Positions 1 through 8,936 of a stretch of DNA of 64,000 nt are shown in pieces. The position numbers and the translations under genes are program-made. Every line of letters starts with the position of its first letter. Position 1 is the stretch's first letter. The DNA comes from Phormidium tenue FACHB-886 (GTDB lineage Bacteria > Cyanobacteriota > Cyanobacteriia > Elainellales > Elainellaceae): NCBI RefSeq assembly GCF_014764505.1, contig NZ_JACXWX010000005.1:1-64000 (forward strand), in the 5' to 3' direction. A model generated the notes under the pieces. That model saw nothing but the letters and a program-made list of their open reading frames with translations. It did not search any database and had not been told where the DNA came from.

Positions 1-134
1 ATACTCAGACCAGTTGCGGATGTGGTAGCTCATTGCGCTGAAGGATTGTTGCTGGTACTTCAACCCTATCACGTCGCCCATCCTCAACCTCTTCATGCAA
101 CAAAGCCACATAGAACTATAGACCGTTAGCATAG

Positions 135-165
135 AAAGGCGGCACAGCTTTGCTGTGTCACCTTT
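135..165. terminator. hairpin downstream of the SDR gene
   Basis: Arms 135-148 and 152-165 pair over 14 bp (two wobble or mismatched positions) around a TTT loop. It lies just past the stop of the leftward SDR gene, so a terminator or processing hairpin is likely. No long T run follows on the minus strand. The rest of 1-179 shows no gene. Confidence 0.4.
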
Positions 166-179
166 CACCCGCCAAAAAA

Positions 180-989
180 CTAGGCTGACCAGGGTTCGCG
201 GAAGTCAGCATATAGCGTTAATCCACCGTCAATAAATAGCGTTTGTCCAGTAATATAAGCTGCTTCATCTGAAGCAAGAAATGCTGCTGCTGCTGCCATT
301 TCTTCAGCGGTTCCTGCCCGTCCCATCGGAATATGGCTTTCAACGATCGCCTTCTTCTCTGGATTATCGACCCAATCCTGGTTAATCGGGGTGATCGTGG
401 CTCCAGGGGCGATCGCATTCACCCGAATTTTCTGAGCTGCGTATTCTAGGGCTAGCGTTTTGGTTAAATTCTCCATGCCGCCTTTGCTCACAGAATAGCT
501 AACGTACATCGGACGAGGAATGATTTCGTGAACGCTGGAATTATTGATGATCACACCACTATAGTTACGAGATAAAAAATGCTTGATTGCCTCGCGAGCG
601 CAAATAAAAGCACCCCTCAGATTTACCGAAACCACCCGATCGAATTCTTCAGCTGTGAGTTCATGAGATGCTTTTTCGCTTTGAATTCCGGCATTATTGA
701 TTAGGATATCGAGGCTGCCAAATTTCTCGATGACTGCGCCCATCATTCGCAAAATGTCGTCTTCTTTCGACATATCTCCTTGAATCAGCAGCGATTGAAC
801 TCCACACCCCTCTGCCTGATTGCAAGCCTGCTGCAGCGCTATTTCCTCGGTATCTTCAGCCTCCTCCTGGCTTTTGCGATAGTTGATTGCCACGTTGCAG
901 CCTTCCTGGGCAAATCGAATGGCGATCGCCTGTCCAATTCCTGAACTCGCCCCTGTAATCAAAACGTTCTTTCCGCTCAACCCTTTCAT
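180..989 (-). CDS. SDR-family oxidoreductase, glucose 1-dehydrogenase-like
   Basis: A 269-residue short-chain dehydrogenase. Seen: the nucleotide-binding TGASSGIG at residues 12-19, NNAG near 105, the catalytic Ser with YSVSK (Tyr-x3-Lys), and a C-terminal FIDGG as in glucose 1-dehydrogenase-type SDRs. The ATG at 989 is chosen because a GGAGG lies 5 nt upstream; a longer frame to 1049 adds 20 residues with no SDR character. Family knowledge: NAD(P)-dependent oxidation of a sugar or polyol in the cytoplasm; the substrate cannot be read from sequence. It is a single gene, with 317 bp of apparently gene-free DNA separating it from the next, divergent gene. Confidence 0.85.
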   Translation of the reverse strand: MKGLSGKNVLITGASSGIGQAIAIRFAQEGCNVAINYRKSQEEAEDTEEIALQQACNQAEGCGVQSLLIQGDMSKEDDILRMMGAVIEKFGSLDILINNAGIQSEKASHELTAEEFDRVVSVNLRGAFICAREAIKHFLSRNYSGVIINNSSVHEIIPRPMYVSYSVSKGGMENLTKTLALEYAAQKIRVNAIAPGATITPINQDWVDNPEKKAIVESHIPMGRAGTAEEMAAAAAFLASDEAAYITGQTLFIDGGLTLYADFREPWSA

Positions 990-1306
990 GGTGCCTCCAT
1001 CTAGCAGTTTCGCCATTATTATTGAGAATTGGTGGACATTAGAAGGCAAATTTCAGCTAACTCTTAATTTATCGAGCTAAAGCCAGCTGCTCATAGCTCT
1101 TACGGCAGATACCTGAAAAGTTGGCTTCTGGCACGTTCTATTAATCAGCAGCGGGCGGCTCTTTCACATCTCTACCTTCCGATAGCTGTCTTAAATTTGT
1201 CAGTCAGCGTACAAAGGAGGCGGCAGGAATCATCAGTATTTGGAAGTAACTTTGTAACTTCCAGACGAAATCTGATTATGGGTTTATCAGCGAGGAGCTA
1301 TCCGGA
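990..1306. other. intergenic region between divergent genes
   Basis: No convincing gene, repeat or RNA is seen. It must carry promoters for the leftward SDR gene and the rightward phosphoesterase. A GAGGAG about 10 nt before 1307 serves the latter. Confidence 0.4.
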
Positions 1307-2881
1307 ATGCAATTTGTGACCGATCCGCCAATCGCTACCAAGATTGAAAAGATGAAGCAGCGGGTGCGCTGGCAAAGTTCCGGAATTTCTCAACGAGGGA
1401 TCGATCAAACCTGCCTGGTGCTAGATGATCAACAGCCAGACGATCCAGAGTTTTCTTTTTTAGTAGTGGGAGACAGTGGCGCAGGGGCTCATCGTGGGCA
1501 AAACCCACAGCGGCGTGTTGCAGAGCAGTTGTTAAAACATCGGCAGGACTGCCGGTTTTTACTACATACCGGCGATGTGATCTACCTGACCGGCTCAAGC
1601 GAATATTACACCAAAAATTTCATTGAGCCATATCGCGAGTTTTTGGTGGGCGGCGATCGCTACAAGTCCCTCAAATACGATCAGCTCGTCTTCAATTTGC
1701 CTTTTTTTCTAGTTCCTGGCAACCACGATTATTACGACCTGTCCTGGGTTTATGGCTCATTAGCCCAGCTCGCTTTGCCGCTCCGTCGCCTGCTGCGATC
1801 GCAGCTCGATTTAGACGTAGGCTTTCACGGCTCTCACCAAGGAGATGCTTACGCCAAAGCGTTCATCGACTATTTAAAGGCGCTGTCGCCCGATGCGCTA
1901 GAAGATCATCTCGATCGCCACTACAGCACCACCACCGAAACCGGACGCTGCTTGCGCTATCAGCCCGGACAGTTCACCCGTCTGCCCAACCGTTACTACA
2001 CCTTTCGGGCAGGCGGCATTGATTTCTTTGCGCTAGATTCAAACACCTTCAACGCCCCACTGCCGCTGCCAAACACCAAAGCCGGAGACGAGCATCGACG
2101 ACGGCTGCAAGCGCTGCAGGCAGACATTGACAAACAAATGGCAGAGGTCAACCAGCGTTCTACCCAACTCAACCCAAACCACCCCGAAGAGTCAGAAGAG
2201 CTGCACGATTTGAGATCTAAACTAGAGCAGCTCGCAGAAGTGCAGCAGGACATTGAGAAGCAGCTCACCTCCTCTCCAGAAACGGTGACAATCGACACGG
2301 AGCAGCTAGAGTGGCTGCAACAGCGTTTAACTCAATCTTGGCAAGACTCAGCGGTGCGGGGACGAGTCCTCTTTTTTCACCACCCACCCTATGTCACCGA
2401 AGCAACGAAATGGCATCAGGCGCAGACGATCGCCGTGCGAGAGCGATTGCGAGAAGTCCTCAATGCAGTTGCAGCAAATGTGGGTGCGCTGACACAGGGA
2501 CGACCGATTGTGGATCTAGTATTGAACGGTCATGCGCACTGCCTTGAGTATTTACGAACGCTAGATACAGGCAACGCAGACTCTCACATCAACTGGATTG
2601 TCTGCGGGGGCAGCGGCTACAGTCTACGGCGGCAGCGTGAAGAAGGCGCAGAGCTACCGGAAGCCTTTACCGCTTCTGGGCAACCGGTTGGGCGGGCGAT
2701 CGCTAAGTCGCAGCTCTATGTGGGCCGCAGCGGGCAGGGCTATCAAAAACGCCGCCCTTATTCCTGTTTGCGAATTGATGTGAAAGCGGGTTGCCCTCCA
2801 CAATTTGTGGTGCGTCCATTGGTGACGGAGCGCTTCCAGCGGCAATGGCTCGATCGAGAGCTGGATGCTTTTGTAATCTAG
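1307..2881 (+). CDS. calcineurin-like metallophosphoesterase
   Basis: A 524-residue protein with the metal-binding blocks of the calcineurin-like phosphoesterase fold in order: GDSGAG (~55), HTGDVIYLTG (~86), VPGNHDYYD (~136), FFHHPPY (~355) and LNGHAHCLEY (~405). An insert at roughly 265-320 is rich in Glu, Gln and Leu and looks coiled coil. Family knowledge: a dinuclear-metal phosphoesterase; the substrate (nucleotide, phosphoprotein or lipid) is unknown. No signal peptide is apparent. The start is supported by GAGGAG about 10 nt upstream. It is larger than minimal family members because of the insert. Confidence 0.85.
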   Translation: MQFVTDPPIATKIEKMKQRVRWQSSGISQRGIDQTCLVLDDQQPDDPEFSFLVVGDSGAGAHRGQNPQRRVAEQLLKHRQDCRFLLHTGDVIYLTGSSEYYTKNFIEPYREFLVGGDRYKSLKYDQLVFNLPFFLVPGNHDYYDLSWVYGSLAQLALPLRRLLRSQLDLDVGFHGSHQGDAYAKAFIDYLKALSPDALEDHLDRHYSTTTETGRCLRYQPGQFTRLPNRYYTFRAGGIDFFALDSNTFNAPLPLPNTKAGDEHRRRLQALQADIDKQMAEVNQRSTQLNPNHPEESEELHDLRSKLEQLAEVQQDIEKQLTSSPETVTIDTEQLEWLQQRLTQSWQDSAVRGRVLFFHHPPYVTEATKWHQAQTIAVRERLREVLNAVAANVGALTQGRPIVDLVLNGHAHCLEYLRTLDTGNADSHINWIVCGGSGYSLRRQREEGAELPEAFTASGQPVGRAIAKSQLYVGRSGQGYQKRRPYSCLRIDVKAGCPPQFVVRPLVTERFQRQWLDRELDAFVI

Positions 2882-2991
2882 CAATTTGTAATCCAGTAAT
2901 TTGCAATCCAGTAGAGGGTTACGCTACCCTTTGCGCTCAGAGTCTTTGCGCTCAAAATACTATTTACGCAATTGAGAATTGCTAAAATTTG

Positions 2992-3954
2992 ATGCTGGGT
3001 ATTTTAACAGTTCTGCTCTCTTCATTTGTTCTCACTTTTCAAAATATCATCGTCCGGATTTTATTCTCAGAGCAGCTCCTTCTGGGTTTATTTCTATTAG
3101 GTGGATACGTTGAGCCGAACCTGCAGAACTCCTTTCTGCTGATGTTCATGCGAATGCTGCTGGTTGTTCCACTGATGGTATTCCTTGCACCTAAGCTTTA
3201 TCCTGCTGCGCTGAAAGAGATCAAAGATCTGTTTGCTCCCGATCGACGAGACGTTCTGCGTCAAGCTTTCGGCTGTGGCGTTTTGATGTTTGCTTACATT
3301 TCCTTGCTCTACATTGCCATTGGCATGATTCCAACGGGAATTGCCATGACCCTGTTCTTCACCTATCCCGTGTTTACGGCCCTGCTGTCCTGGAGGTTTT
3401 TTGGCGATCGCCCGACTCTATTTCGGGGATTGGTGATGGGTATCATCTTGGCAGGCAGTGCGCTGACGATCCCGCAATCTTCTGCTGCTTATAGCAGCCA
3501 GACAATCGCGATCGGCAGTCTCGCCAGCGTTAGTTCTGGAATCATCTACGCGCTCTACACGGTGATTGCCCAACGGTGTTTTGAGAAGCTCCACCCGATT
3601 CCCTTTACCTGGATTAGCTTTGCTACAACGCTGGTGTTATCTGGCGTGAGTTTGCTGTTTTGGCATTTGCCAGCTACCCAGCTTGCTTGGACACCCTTGT
3701 GGATTGGCGGACTGTTCTCAGGGCTGGTCAGCTTTGTTGGGCATCTGTTGCACAATCTCGGTATTCGGATGATCGGAGCAACCGCAGCCTCTATGATCGG
3801 CTCGAGCAGTCCGGCATTGACGGCACTGGTGGCATGGGTAACGATTCGGGAAGCCCTTAACCTGACCCAAATGCTGGGAATTAGCATCGTCACGGCAGGA
3901 ATTGCCCTGATGAGCGGAGAGAAAGCAATAATGCGGCGATCGCAGCAGCCCTAA
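2992..3954 (+). CDS. EamA/DMT-family transporter
   Basis: A hydrophobic protein of about 320 residues with roughly ten predicted membrane segments and an internal two-fold repeat, the layout of EamA (drug/metabolite) transporters. Helical glycine- and proline-rich stretches such as GMIPTGIAMTLFFTYPVFTALLSW match the fold's ends of helices 3-4. It probably exports or imports a small metabolite across the plasma membrane; the substrate is unknown. The ATG at 2992 is preferred over the TTG one codon upstream. No strong ribosome site is visible. Confidence 0.8.
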   Translation: MLGILTVLLSSFVLTFQNIIVRILFSEQLLLGLFLLGGYVEPNLQNSFLLMFMRMLLVVPLMVFLAPKLYPAALKEIKDLFAPDRRDVLRQAFGCGVLMFAYISLLYIAIGMIPTGIAMTLFFTYPVFTALLSWRFFGDRPTLFRGLVMGIILAGSALTIPQSSAAYSSQTIAIGSLASVSSGIIYALYTVIAQRCFEKLHPIPFTWISFATTLVLSGVSLLFWHLPATQLAWTPLWIGGLFSGLVSFVGHLLHNLGIRMIGATAASMIGSSSPALTALVAWVTIREALNLTQMLGISIVTAGIALMSGEKAIMRRSQQP

Positions 3955-4343
3955 GAGGATATCTGAGAGGGCGATTTTTCAGCCGTTATAAAAACTTTCC
4001 GAGGTGCTGAAGCTGTGGTGAACGGTGGGAATAGATATAGAAAGTTCTAACCGTGTTGCGTAGAGGCAGCAGGCTAATAAGTCTTTGGCAGGAGATTAAA
4101 CAACCAAGGATAGAAGGAAATTCTGTATCTAAAGTTACAAGAGTAGTTGATTTATGTGAATTGTTAAGTTATTCTGACTTTTGTTGCAGGTTGGCTGCCG
4201 ACTCGATGTCCTAGCCTTTTGAGGAAGCTGTGTTCCTACTGCTCTCGGCAAGAGAGCAAAGTTTCGCATGGCTGCCTGCGGAGCTGTCGAGAGCAGTCGT
4301 CATTGTCTCGATCGTCAGTCCAGTTTTGAAATTCCCTTATCCT
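3955..4343. other. intergenic region, nothing recognised
   Basis: About 390 bp between two rightward genes. It is AT-rich with no coding signature, T-run terminator or known RNA seen. It probably contains the promoter of the HPP gene. An open frame runs in from 4230 but gives an unconvincing N-terminus. Confidence 0.35.
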
Positions 4344-4925
4344 ATGCAATCCTCTATCAAATCCAAAGTATTGAGAAAATTGCAGCTTAAGAAAGCGATC
4401 GCGGCTAGGGAGCGGCGGCTCAATAAACTCTTCCCTTCCAATATCAGCAGCGCTAAATATCAGCCTCGTTTCTCCCTGCAACACATGATCTTCTCTTGGT
4501 TGGGTGCGTTTTTGGGAATTGCAACACTGGGCTATCTAACCTCTCAGGAGCACTCTTTCATTGCGGCACCTCTTGGGGCAACAGCAGTTTTAGTGTTTGG
4601 TGTCCCAGATAGTCCCTTAGCCCAACCTCGTAATGTCATCGGAGGAAACCTGATTGCAGCGATCATATGCGTGACATTAGTGCAGGTCTTTGGCACAGCG
4701 CCTTGGGTCATGGCAATGGCTGTGGCAACAACAATCAAACTAATGCAATTAACCCGAACCGTTCATCCTCCTGCAGGTGCAGTGGCACTCTTGGGTGTAT
4801 TAACTCATGCATCTTGGAGTTATGTATTGACACCTGTACTTGCAGGTTCAGTTGTGATCGTATTTTGTACAATACTGTTTAACAATACTGCTCCAGGGCG
4901 AACTTACCCCAAACACTGGTTATGA
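4344..4925 (+). CDS. HPP family membrane protein
   Basis: A protein of 193 residues. After a basic N-terminus (~45 residues) come four membrane segments. The family signature VHPPAGA sits at about residue 136, after the third hydrophobic segment, and SFIAAPLGATAVLVFG and SPLAQPRNVIGGN match the first half of the HPP domain. Family knowledge: HPP proteins are integral membrane proteins implicated in nitrite transport in cyanobacteria and plastids; the function here is inference. The ATG at 4344 is chosen because upstream in-frame sequence back to 4230 is not family-like. No clear ribosome site precedes either start. Confidence 0.75.
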   Translation: MQSSIKSKVLRKLQLKKAIAARERRLNKLFPSNISSAKYQPRFSLQHMIFSWLGAFLGIATLGYLTSQEHSFIAAPLGATAVLVFGVPDSPLAQPRNVIGGNLIAAIICVTLVQVFGTAPWVMAMAVATTIKLMQLTRTVHPPAGAVALLGVLTHASWSYVLTPVLAGSVVIVFCTILFNNTAPGRTYPKHWL

Positions 4926-5093
4926 ATAGCTGTATGTCACTAGGCGCTATATTTGATTCTTCAAATTAACAAGAAAAGAAAACCAGCAAGTTTTCACCAA
5001 TCATGTCCACCCCCTCATGAAAGCGTCCTAACACAGCGTGCAGCTTTCTTGCTCTTGCTAGCTTTCCTCTTGTTCAAGATGGATAAAGTTGAG

Positions 5094-5942
5094 CTAAGAA
5101 TTGCTGCTAGCATTTTGCAGCAGCCACAGCCCTGTGTAGGTCATACCTGAATCATCGGGCTGCACCAGCAGAAAATGTAGCCCTGCTGCAGACTGCTGCC
5201 GCTCTCGAAACGATCGCGCTGCTGCAATCACATCTGGGTCTTCAAACGTAGTTAGCACCCAGCGATCGACTAATGCTGCCTGCAAAATCAGCCCATCTGG
5301 ATCACCCGGAATGTAATTTAGGGCAAATGGCTTTGCCTGCTGCAGCCAGCGAGCTAGCAGCATCGATCGCCGCCCGCCATCAATAATTACGCCTGGAATC
5401 ATCGTCGTTGATGCGATCCCCAGCGCCATTGGGTACAAAGATTCCGGCATGTCCCGAATGGGAATGGGACGATGCTCAAAAGCGGCAATCAGGTCTTGGG
5501 CAGCAATTGCCCCAAACCGCCACTGGTCACCCCACAAATTCTCGGGCAACGGCAGCGGCGGCGGCTGATCGAGGGCGATCGGCTCATAGGGTTGACCCGT
5601 GTAGTGGGGCAGCGTGGGATATTCGGCAGCTAATGTTTGCAGAAGCTGCTTGAGGGCAGGGGTGCGGCGGGTTGCCTCAACCGGAATCTTTAAGGGTAGG
5701 CAGGCTGCCTGCAGCAGGCTGAGGGCTTGGGGACGAAAGACTTGAATGCAGTCGGGCTGTCCGGCTGAACCAATCAGCGACTGCAGTTGGGCAGTTAGCC
5801 AAGCTGCAGTTGCCTGCGCCTGAGGACAAAATGCCCGCGCGCTAAAGCTGCGGCTGGCATCACAAACGACCAGTTCCCACAGTGGATTGCCTGCCTCATC
5901 TTGCAAAGGACGCCGATAAAAATCAACTTGCCAAGTTGCCAT
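5094..5942 (-). CDS. Tab2/Atab2-family RNA-binding protein
   Basis: A 282-residue protein of the cyanobacterial and plastid Tab2 family. Seen: the N-terminal WQVDFYRRPL with GNPLWELVVCD, a central LPENLWGDQWRFG, and the C-terminal GLWLLQ ending typical of the family. Family knowledge: Tab2 in algae and Atab2 in plants bind RNA and promote translation or assembly of photosystem I and II subunits; cyanobacterial members are less studied. Length is normal. It is transcribed away from the next gene; the divergent gap 5943-6294 shows no other gene. Confidence 0.85.
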   Translation of the reverse strand: MATWQVDFYRRPLQDEAGNPLWELVVCDASRSFSARAFCPQAQATAAWLTAQLQSLIGSAGQPDCIQVFRPQALSLLQAACLPLKIPVEATRRTPALKQLLQTLAAEYPTLPHYTGQPYEPIALDQPPPLPLPENLWGDQWRFGAIAAQDLIAAFEHRPIPIRDMPESLYPMALGIASTTMIPGVIIDGGRRSMLLARWLQQAKPFALNYIPGDPDGLILQAALVDRWVLTTFEDPDVIAAARSFRERQQSAAGLHFLLVQPDDSGMTYTGLWLLQNASSNS

Positions 5943-6294
5943 TAGACATAGCCCAAATCCGCCTCAACCCTATCCTACCGTCAACGCCACCACACCCCTT
6001 ACCATAATGCCAGCGGCAACCCGCTGCTTTTGCAGATCTTCTTCGACAGCAGCGGATCAGTCCCCTTTGCCAACAGATAAACCAACGATAAATCTTCGGT
6101 GCTGTATCCTTGCTGCAGCAAGAAATAAATGGCATGCCGGTATCGCTTGCCCACCATCAATAGAAACGCCTGCTAATCTAACCAGGGATACCGCCAGAGA
6201 ACGATCGCGATCGCAAAAGGAGCAACCTCTGACTCAGCTAGCTGAGATAGGATTGAAAGATAGAGGACATTTACATCGGCTGTGGAGGAATGCA
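5943..6294. other. intergenic region between divergent genes
   Basis: About 350 bp. A frame stays open from 6007 into the downstream gene, but the signal peptide of that gene begins only at 6295, so the upstream part is probably untranslated. No RNA or repeat recognised. Confidence 0.35.
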
Positions 6295-6903
6295 ATGCAG
6301 ATAAAAGCCTCTTTTCAGAGAGCTGCAAAAGCCTTAGCCAGCATTGCGCTCAGCCTGCTGATCCTGACAAGTATCTGGGTGCTACCCACGCAGGGAGCAA
6401 GTGCCGCTCCTTTGCTGACCCTGGAAGACCTACCCGCTGGATTTGCGCCCGCCTCCACAGCAGAAGCTAGCGGCTGCCAAATGTCGGGTGAAGCAATAGC
6501 ATTTGTATTCCGATCGTCCCAGTTAACAGAGCTAGTCTGCACTTCTTCTTTTTCCTTAGCGGCTGCAACAGAGAACGAGCTGCAGCAAGAAATGATGCGG
6601 CAAGTTGTTGATTCGCTCTTGCAAAATCCCCAAGCATTCGTTGAGCAGGCAGACCCAACGCATACCAAAGCATTGGAGATCTTAGATGCAAAAGAAATTG
6701 GTGACATTGCGACTGGATTTAGCCTGGTAGAACCTGGAATTGGACGAACGGAAATCGTTTTGTTTCGGCGAGGTGATTTTCTCAATTCTGTTCTGGTACG
6801 ATACGAGGCAAACCAAACGCCGATCGCTTCCTTAACAACTATCGCCCACCTGTTAGATCAGCGCACCAGCTCTCTGCTTCCTGCTAACTCAAACCCCGCC
6901 TAG
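6295..6903 (+). CDS. secreted hypothetical protein
   Basis: A protein of 202 residues beginning with a clear signal peptide: a basic start (QIKASFQRAAK), a hydrophobic core (IALSLLILTSIWVLP) and an AxA-like cleavage site near GASAA. The mature part starts LLTLEDLPAGFAPA and has no motif I can name; it resembles small cyanobacterial periplasmic or thylakoid-lumen conserved proteins. The start is set by GGAGG at 6284-6288 and by the signal peptide. Only 17 bp separate it from the glycosyltransferase downstream, so co-transcription is likely. Confidence 0.7.
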   Translation: MQIKASFQRAAKALASIALSLLILTSIWVLPTQGASAAPLLTLEDLPAGFAPASTAEASGCQMSGEAIAFVFRSSQLTELVCTSSFSLAAATENELQQEMMRQVVDSLLQNPQAFVEQADPTHTKALEILDAKEIGDIATGFSLVEPGIGRTEIVLFRRGDFLNSVLVRYEANQTPIASLTTIAHLLDQRTSSLLPANSNPA

Positions 6904-6920
6904 CGTTCAAGCAATTTCCG

Positions 6921-7892
6921 ATGCCACGAGTCAGTGTTATTGTCCCTACCTACAATGGCGATCGCTTCGTTGCCAAAGCAGTGGAAAGCGTATTGCACCA
7001 GTCTTATTCAGATTATGAGCTGATTGTGGTAGACGATGGTTCCAGTGATGGTACCGCCCAAGTTCTAGCGTCCTATGCCGAGCGCATTCACTATGTTTCC
7101 CAGGCAAATCACGGCGTTGCGGCAGCCAGGAATCACGGCTTGGCATTAGCACAAGGAGAATTCATCGCATTTCTAGATCAAGATGATGTACTGCTGCCCA
7201 ATAAATTAGCGTTGCAGGTAAGCTGTTTTGAGCAACATCCTGATGCTGGAATTGTCCATAGCGGCTGGCAAATTGTGAATGCCCAGGGCACAAAGCTAGC
7301 AGACATTGAGCCATGGCAAGATGTTCCAGTTTTAGATGCAGTCGGCTGGATTAAGCGAATGCCTGTGCTGTTTAGCGCTATGATGTTTCGTCGCAGGTGG
7401 GTGGCGCAGGTGGGCGGTTTGAACGTTCAGTTTAAGCAAGCTTGCGATGTCGATTTGGTGCAGCGTTTGGTGTTGGCGGGTTGTCACTCGGTTTGGTTGC
7501 CGCAAGTCACCGTACTATATCGACAACATGATCGCAATGATTCACTCAATACGATCGTGCAGGCGGAAGAATGCTGGGCGGTACGCGAACAGTTCTTTGC
7601 CCGATCGGATATCCCTGAAGCAATTCGTCGGGTGGAGCGAGAGAGCCGTTATCATACTTTAGTTTGGATCGCTTGGCGGCTTTACCACACCAACCAGCTT
7701 CCAGAGATGGCAGCTTATTTAGAAAAAGCGGTGCAATACAATCCTGGAACCTGGACAGAGGCGATCGTCCAGTGGCTTGACCGATTTAAGGACTATGAGA
7801 CGGAATACGGCTGCCAGTTTGATATGGAAAAATTGATGCAATCTCCTGATTGGCAAAGATTGCTGCAGCAGCTTTCTCAAGCTATTCATTGA
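6921..7892 (+). CDS. family 2 glycosyltransferase
   Basis: A 323-residue GT2 enzyme. Seen at the N-terminus: SVIVPTYNGDRFV, the nucleotide-binding VVDDGSSDGT and the metal-binding FLDQDD (DXD) near residue 90. Then comes a variable acceptor region with YRQHDRNDS. No membrane segments. Family knowledge: an inverting transferase moving a sugar from an NDP-sugar to a glycan or lipid acceptor at the cytoplasmic face; donor and acceptor are unknown. It follows the secreted-protein gene by 17 bp. Confidence 0.85.
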   Translation: MPRVSVIVPTYNGDRFVAKAVESVLHQSYSDYELIVVDDGSSDGTAQVLASYAERIHYVSQANHGVAAARNHGLALAQGEFIAFLDQDDVLLPNKLALQVSCFEQHPDAGIVHSGWQIVNAQGTKLADIEPWQDVPVLDAVGWIKRMPVLFSAMMFRRRWVAQVGGLNVQFKQACDVDLVQRLVLAGCHSVWLPQVTVLYRQHDRNDSLNTIVQAEECWAVREQFFARSDIPEAIRRVERESRYHTLVWIAWRLYHTNQLPEMAAYLEKAVQYNPGTWTEAIVQWLDRFKDYETEYGCQFDMEKLMQSPDWQRLLQQLSQAIH

Positions 7893-7921
7893 GAGTTAGC
7901 CCTATACGAGTTAGCCCTATG
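7893..7921. repeat. short direct repeat (GAGTTAGCCCTAT x2)
   Basis: Two near-identical copies of GAGTTAGCCCTAT lie head to tail just after the glycosyltransferase stop. They precede a hairpin with arms 7940-7949 and 7962-7971 (AGCGCTTTGC and its complement) that may terminate the upstream transcript. Confidence 0.4.
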
Positions 7922-7984
7922 CAGGGACAGTTAGGCTACAGCGCTTTGCACAAATCTCAGCGCAAAGCGCTAACTTTGTCTGCC

Positions 7985-8097
7985 ATACCTACAGCTATGC
8001 GTTACAGCTATGCGTTTCAAGTAAAACTTTGCTGTAGAAGCTCTGCGCAGCACAGTGAGGCTTCTACAGCAAAGTTTTCGATCTAGGTGCATAACGC
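7985..8097. repeat. palindromic dispersed element, copy A
   Basis: A perfect 19-bp inverted repeat (8023-8041 / 8060-8078) around an 18-nt loop, flanked on the left by a duplicated ACAGCTATGCGTT and on the right by GATCTAGGTGCATAACGCC. The right flank recurs, slightly varied, beside hairpins near 31.4 kb and, more distantly, 11.99 and 61.94 kb. This suggests a non-coding dispersed element (MITE- or REP-like). Confidence 0.5.
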
Positions 8098-8183
8098 CTG
8101 AAAGAGGTGTAATTTTGAGTAGAATGTATATAGTATTCAAAGATACAGAAATTTAATTAATTTTGAGCGCTAGAGTGAGCGGC

Positions 8184-8624
8184 ATGGCAACGAAGGCATT
8201 TCAAACAAGCAGTTCCCCAACCAGGCAATCCAAACCTGCCCACGCGATCGCTTCTTTTGCAGCTTCGATGCTAGTAGCTGCTCCAGCGTTTGGCATTCAA
8301 CCTGCCAATGCTGCCCAACCCTTTTCTGGCTGCCTTCAAGCAGGTCAACGGTCCTTCTGTGATGCACCTGCACACATTAGTGCTGCCCCTGCCGCCGAGA
8401 ACCCAGCACCTAACCTAGCAACAGCGCCAATTGCCCACACTGCTTTGATCAACCCCACGATCGACAAGCAGCTGGCTGATATACTGCTAGGCATTTGTTA
8501 TATCGGGCTGCCAGTAGGAGTGACACTGGCGATCCTGCTGCATGACAAACATACCTACGATCGAGACATTCGGCTGAAAGCACAGGTTGCCTTATTAGAA
8601 CGGATTTGGAAGCAAGTTCTTTAA
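8184..8624 (+). CDS. hypothetical exported/membrane protein
   Basis: A protein of 146 residues. The N-terminus looks like a signal peptide (…SFAASMLVAAPAFG… then QPANAAQ, an Ala-x-Ala cleavage site), followed by a Pro/Ala-rich linker and one membrane segment (DILLGICYIGLPVGVTLAILL) near residue 110. The C-terminal tail HDKHTYDRDIRLKAQVALLERIWK is charged. No named family recognised. The ATG at 8184 is preferred to a TTG at 8163. Confidence 0.55.
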   Translation: MATKAFQTSSSPTRQSKPAHAIASFAASMLVAAPAFGIQPANAAQPFSGCLQAGQRSFCDAPAHISAAPAAENPAPNLATAPIAHTALINPTIDKQLADILLGICYIGLPVGVTLAILLHDKHTYDRDIRLKAQVALLERIWKQVL

Positions 8625-8774
8625 CTAAGTCCTTTAACAAGAAAGCAGCAGAGGTCGCTGGAACATTCTCAAGTCTTGCTTTCTCTCAGTATTTGCAATG
8701 CAACAAAACAGAGCTTGGTGGCACTTCGGGCTGCCAAAGTGCATTTAGGTTGACAACATCACCCGATAAGGGAC

Positions 8775-8804
8775 TTGACTCAGCTTTGCTACGTTTGCTA
8801 CGGT
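8775..8804 (+). promoter_or_regulatory. possible promoter of the aroF leader
   Basis: TTGACT (8775-8780), an 18-nt spacer and TACGGT (8799-8804) form a sigma-70-like pair with a weak -10. A start near 8811 would place the first leader-peptide ATG about 35 nt into the transcript. TTGACA at 8750-8755 lacks a suitable -10. Confidence 0.3.
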
Positions 8805-8844
8805 TATGGGCAGATTCAAATTCTGAAAGAAATTTTTCCGACCC

Positions 8845-8904
8845 ATGGCTTCTTCTCCGCGCTACTTTTATTTTTGGTTTTTTACGAAGGTTCACCGGGA
8901 GTGA
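8845..8904 (+). CDS. aromatic-rich leader peptide 1
   Basis: A 19-codon open frame encoding MASSPRYFYFWFFTKVHRE. Residues 7-13 are seven consecutive aromatics (Y F Y F W F F), covering all three aromatic amino acids. The stop (8902-8904) is 28 nt before a Rho-independent terminator, and the gene downstream encodes DAHP synthase, the first enzyme of aromatic synthesis. This is the classical layout of ribosome-mediated attenuation, as in pheA and trp leaders of enterobacteria. The ribosome site is weak (GAAAGA upstream). Too short for ordinary gene calling; translation is inferred, not shown. Confidence 0.8.
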   Translation: MASSPRYFYFWFFTKVHRE

Positions 8905-8936
8905 GTCCAAGTTCGTTTGGAACCTCAAGGTGAACC
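8889..8936 (+). promoter_or_regulatory. candidate antiterminator 1
   Basis: GGTTCACC (8889-8896), inside the end of leader peptide 1, is perfectly complementary to GGTGAACC (8929-8936). The latter overlaps the 5' arm of terminator 1 (8933-8941), so the two structures exclude each other. A ribosome stalled on the aromatic codons (8863-8883) leaves 8889-8896 largely free; one reaching the stop codon covers it and lets the terminator form. Confidence 0.65.

Noticed and set aside
4953-5150. 65-codon open frame after the HPP gene
   Set aside because: No ribosome site, low-complexity sequence and overlap with the 3' end of the Tab2-family gene on the other strand.
7893-8100. Small CRISPR-like array from the direct repeats
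   Set aside because: Repeats are only two copies each, 13 nt long, with no regular spacers; the structure fits a palindromic element.
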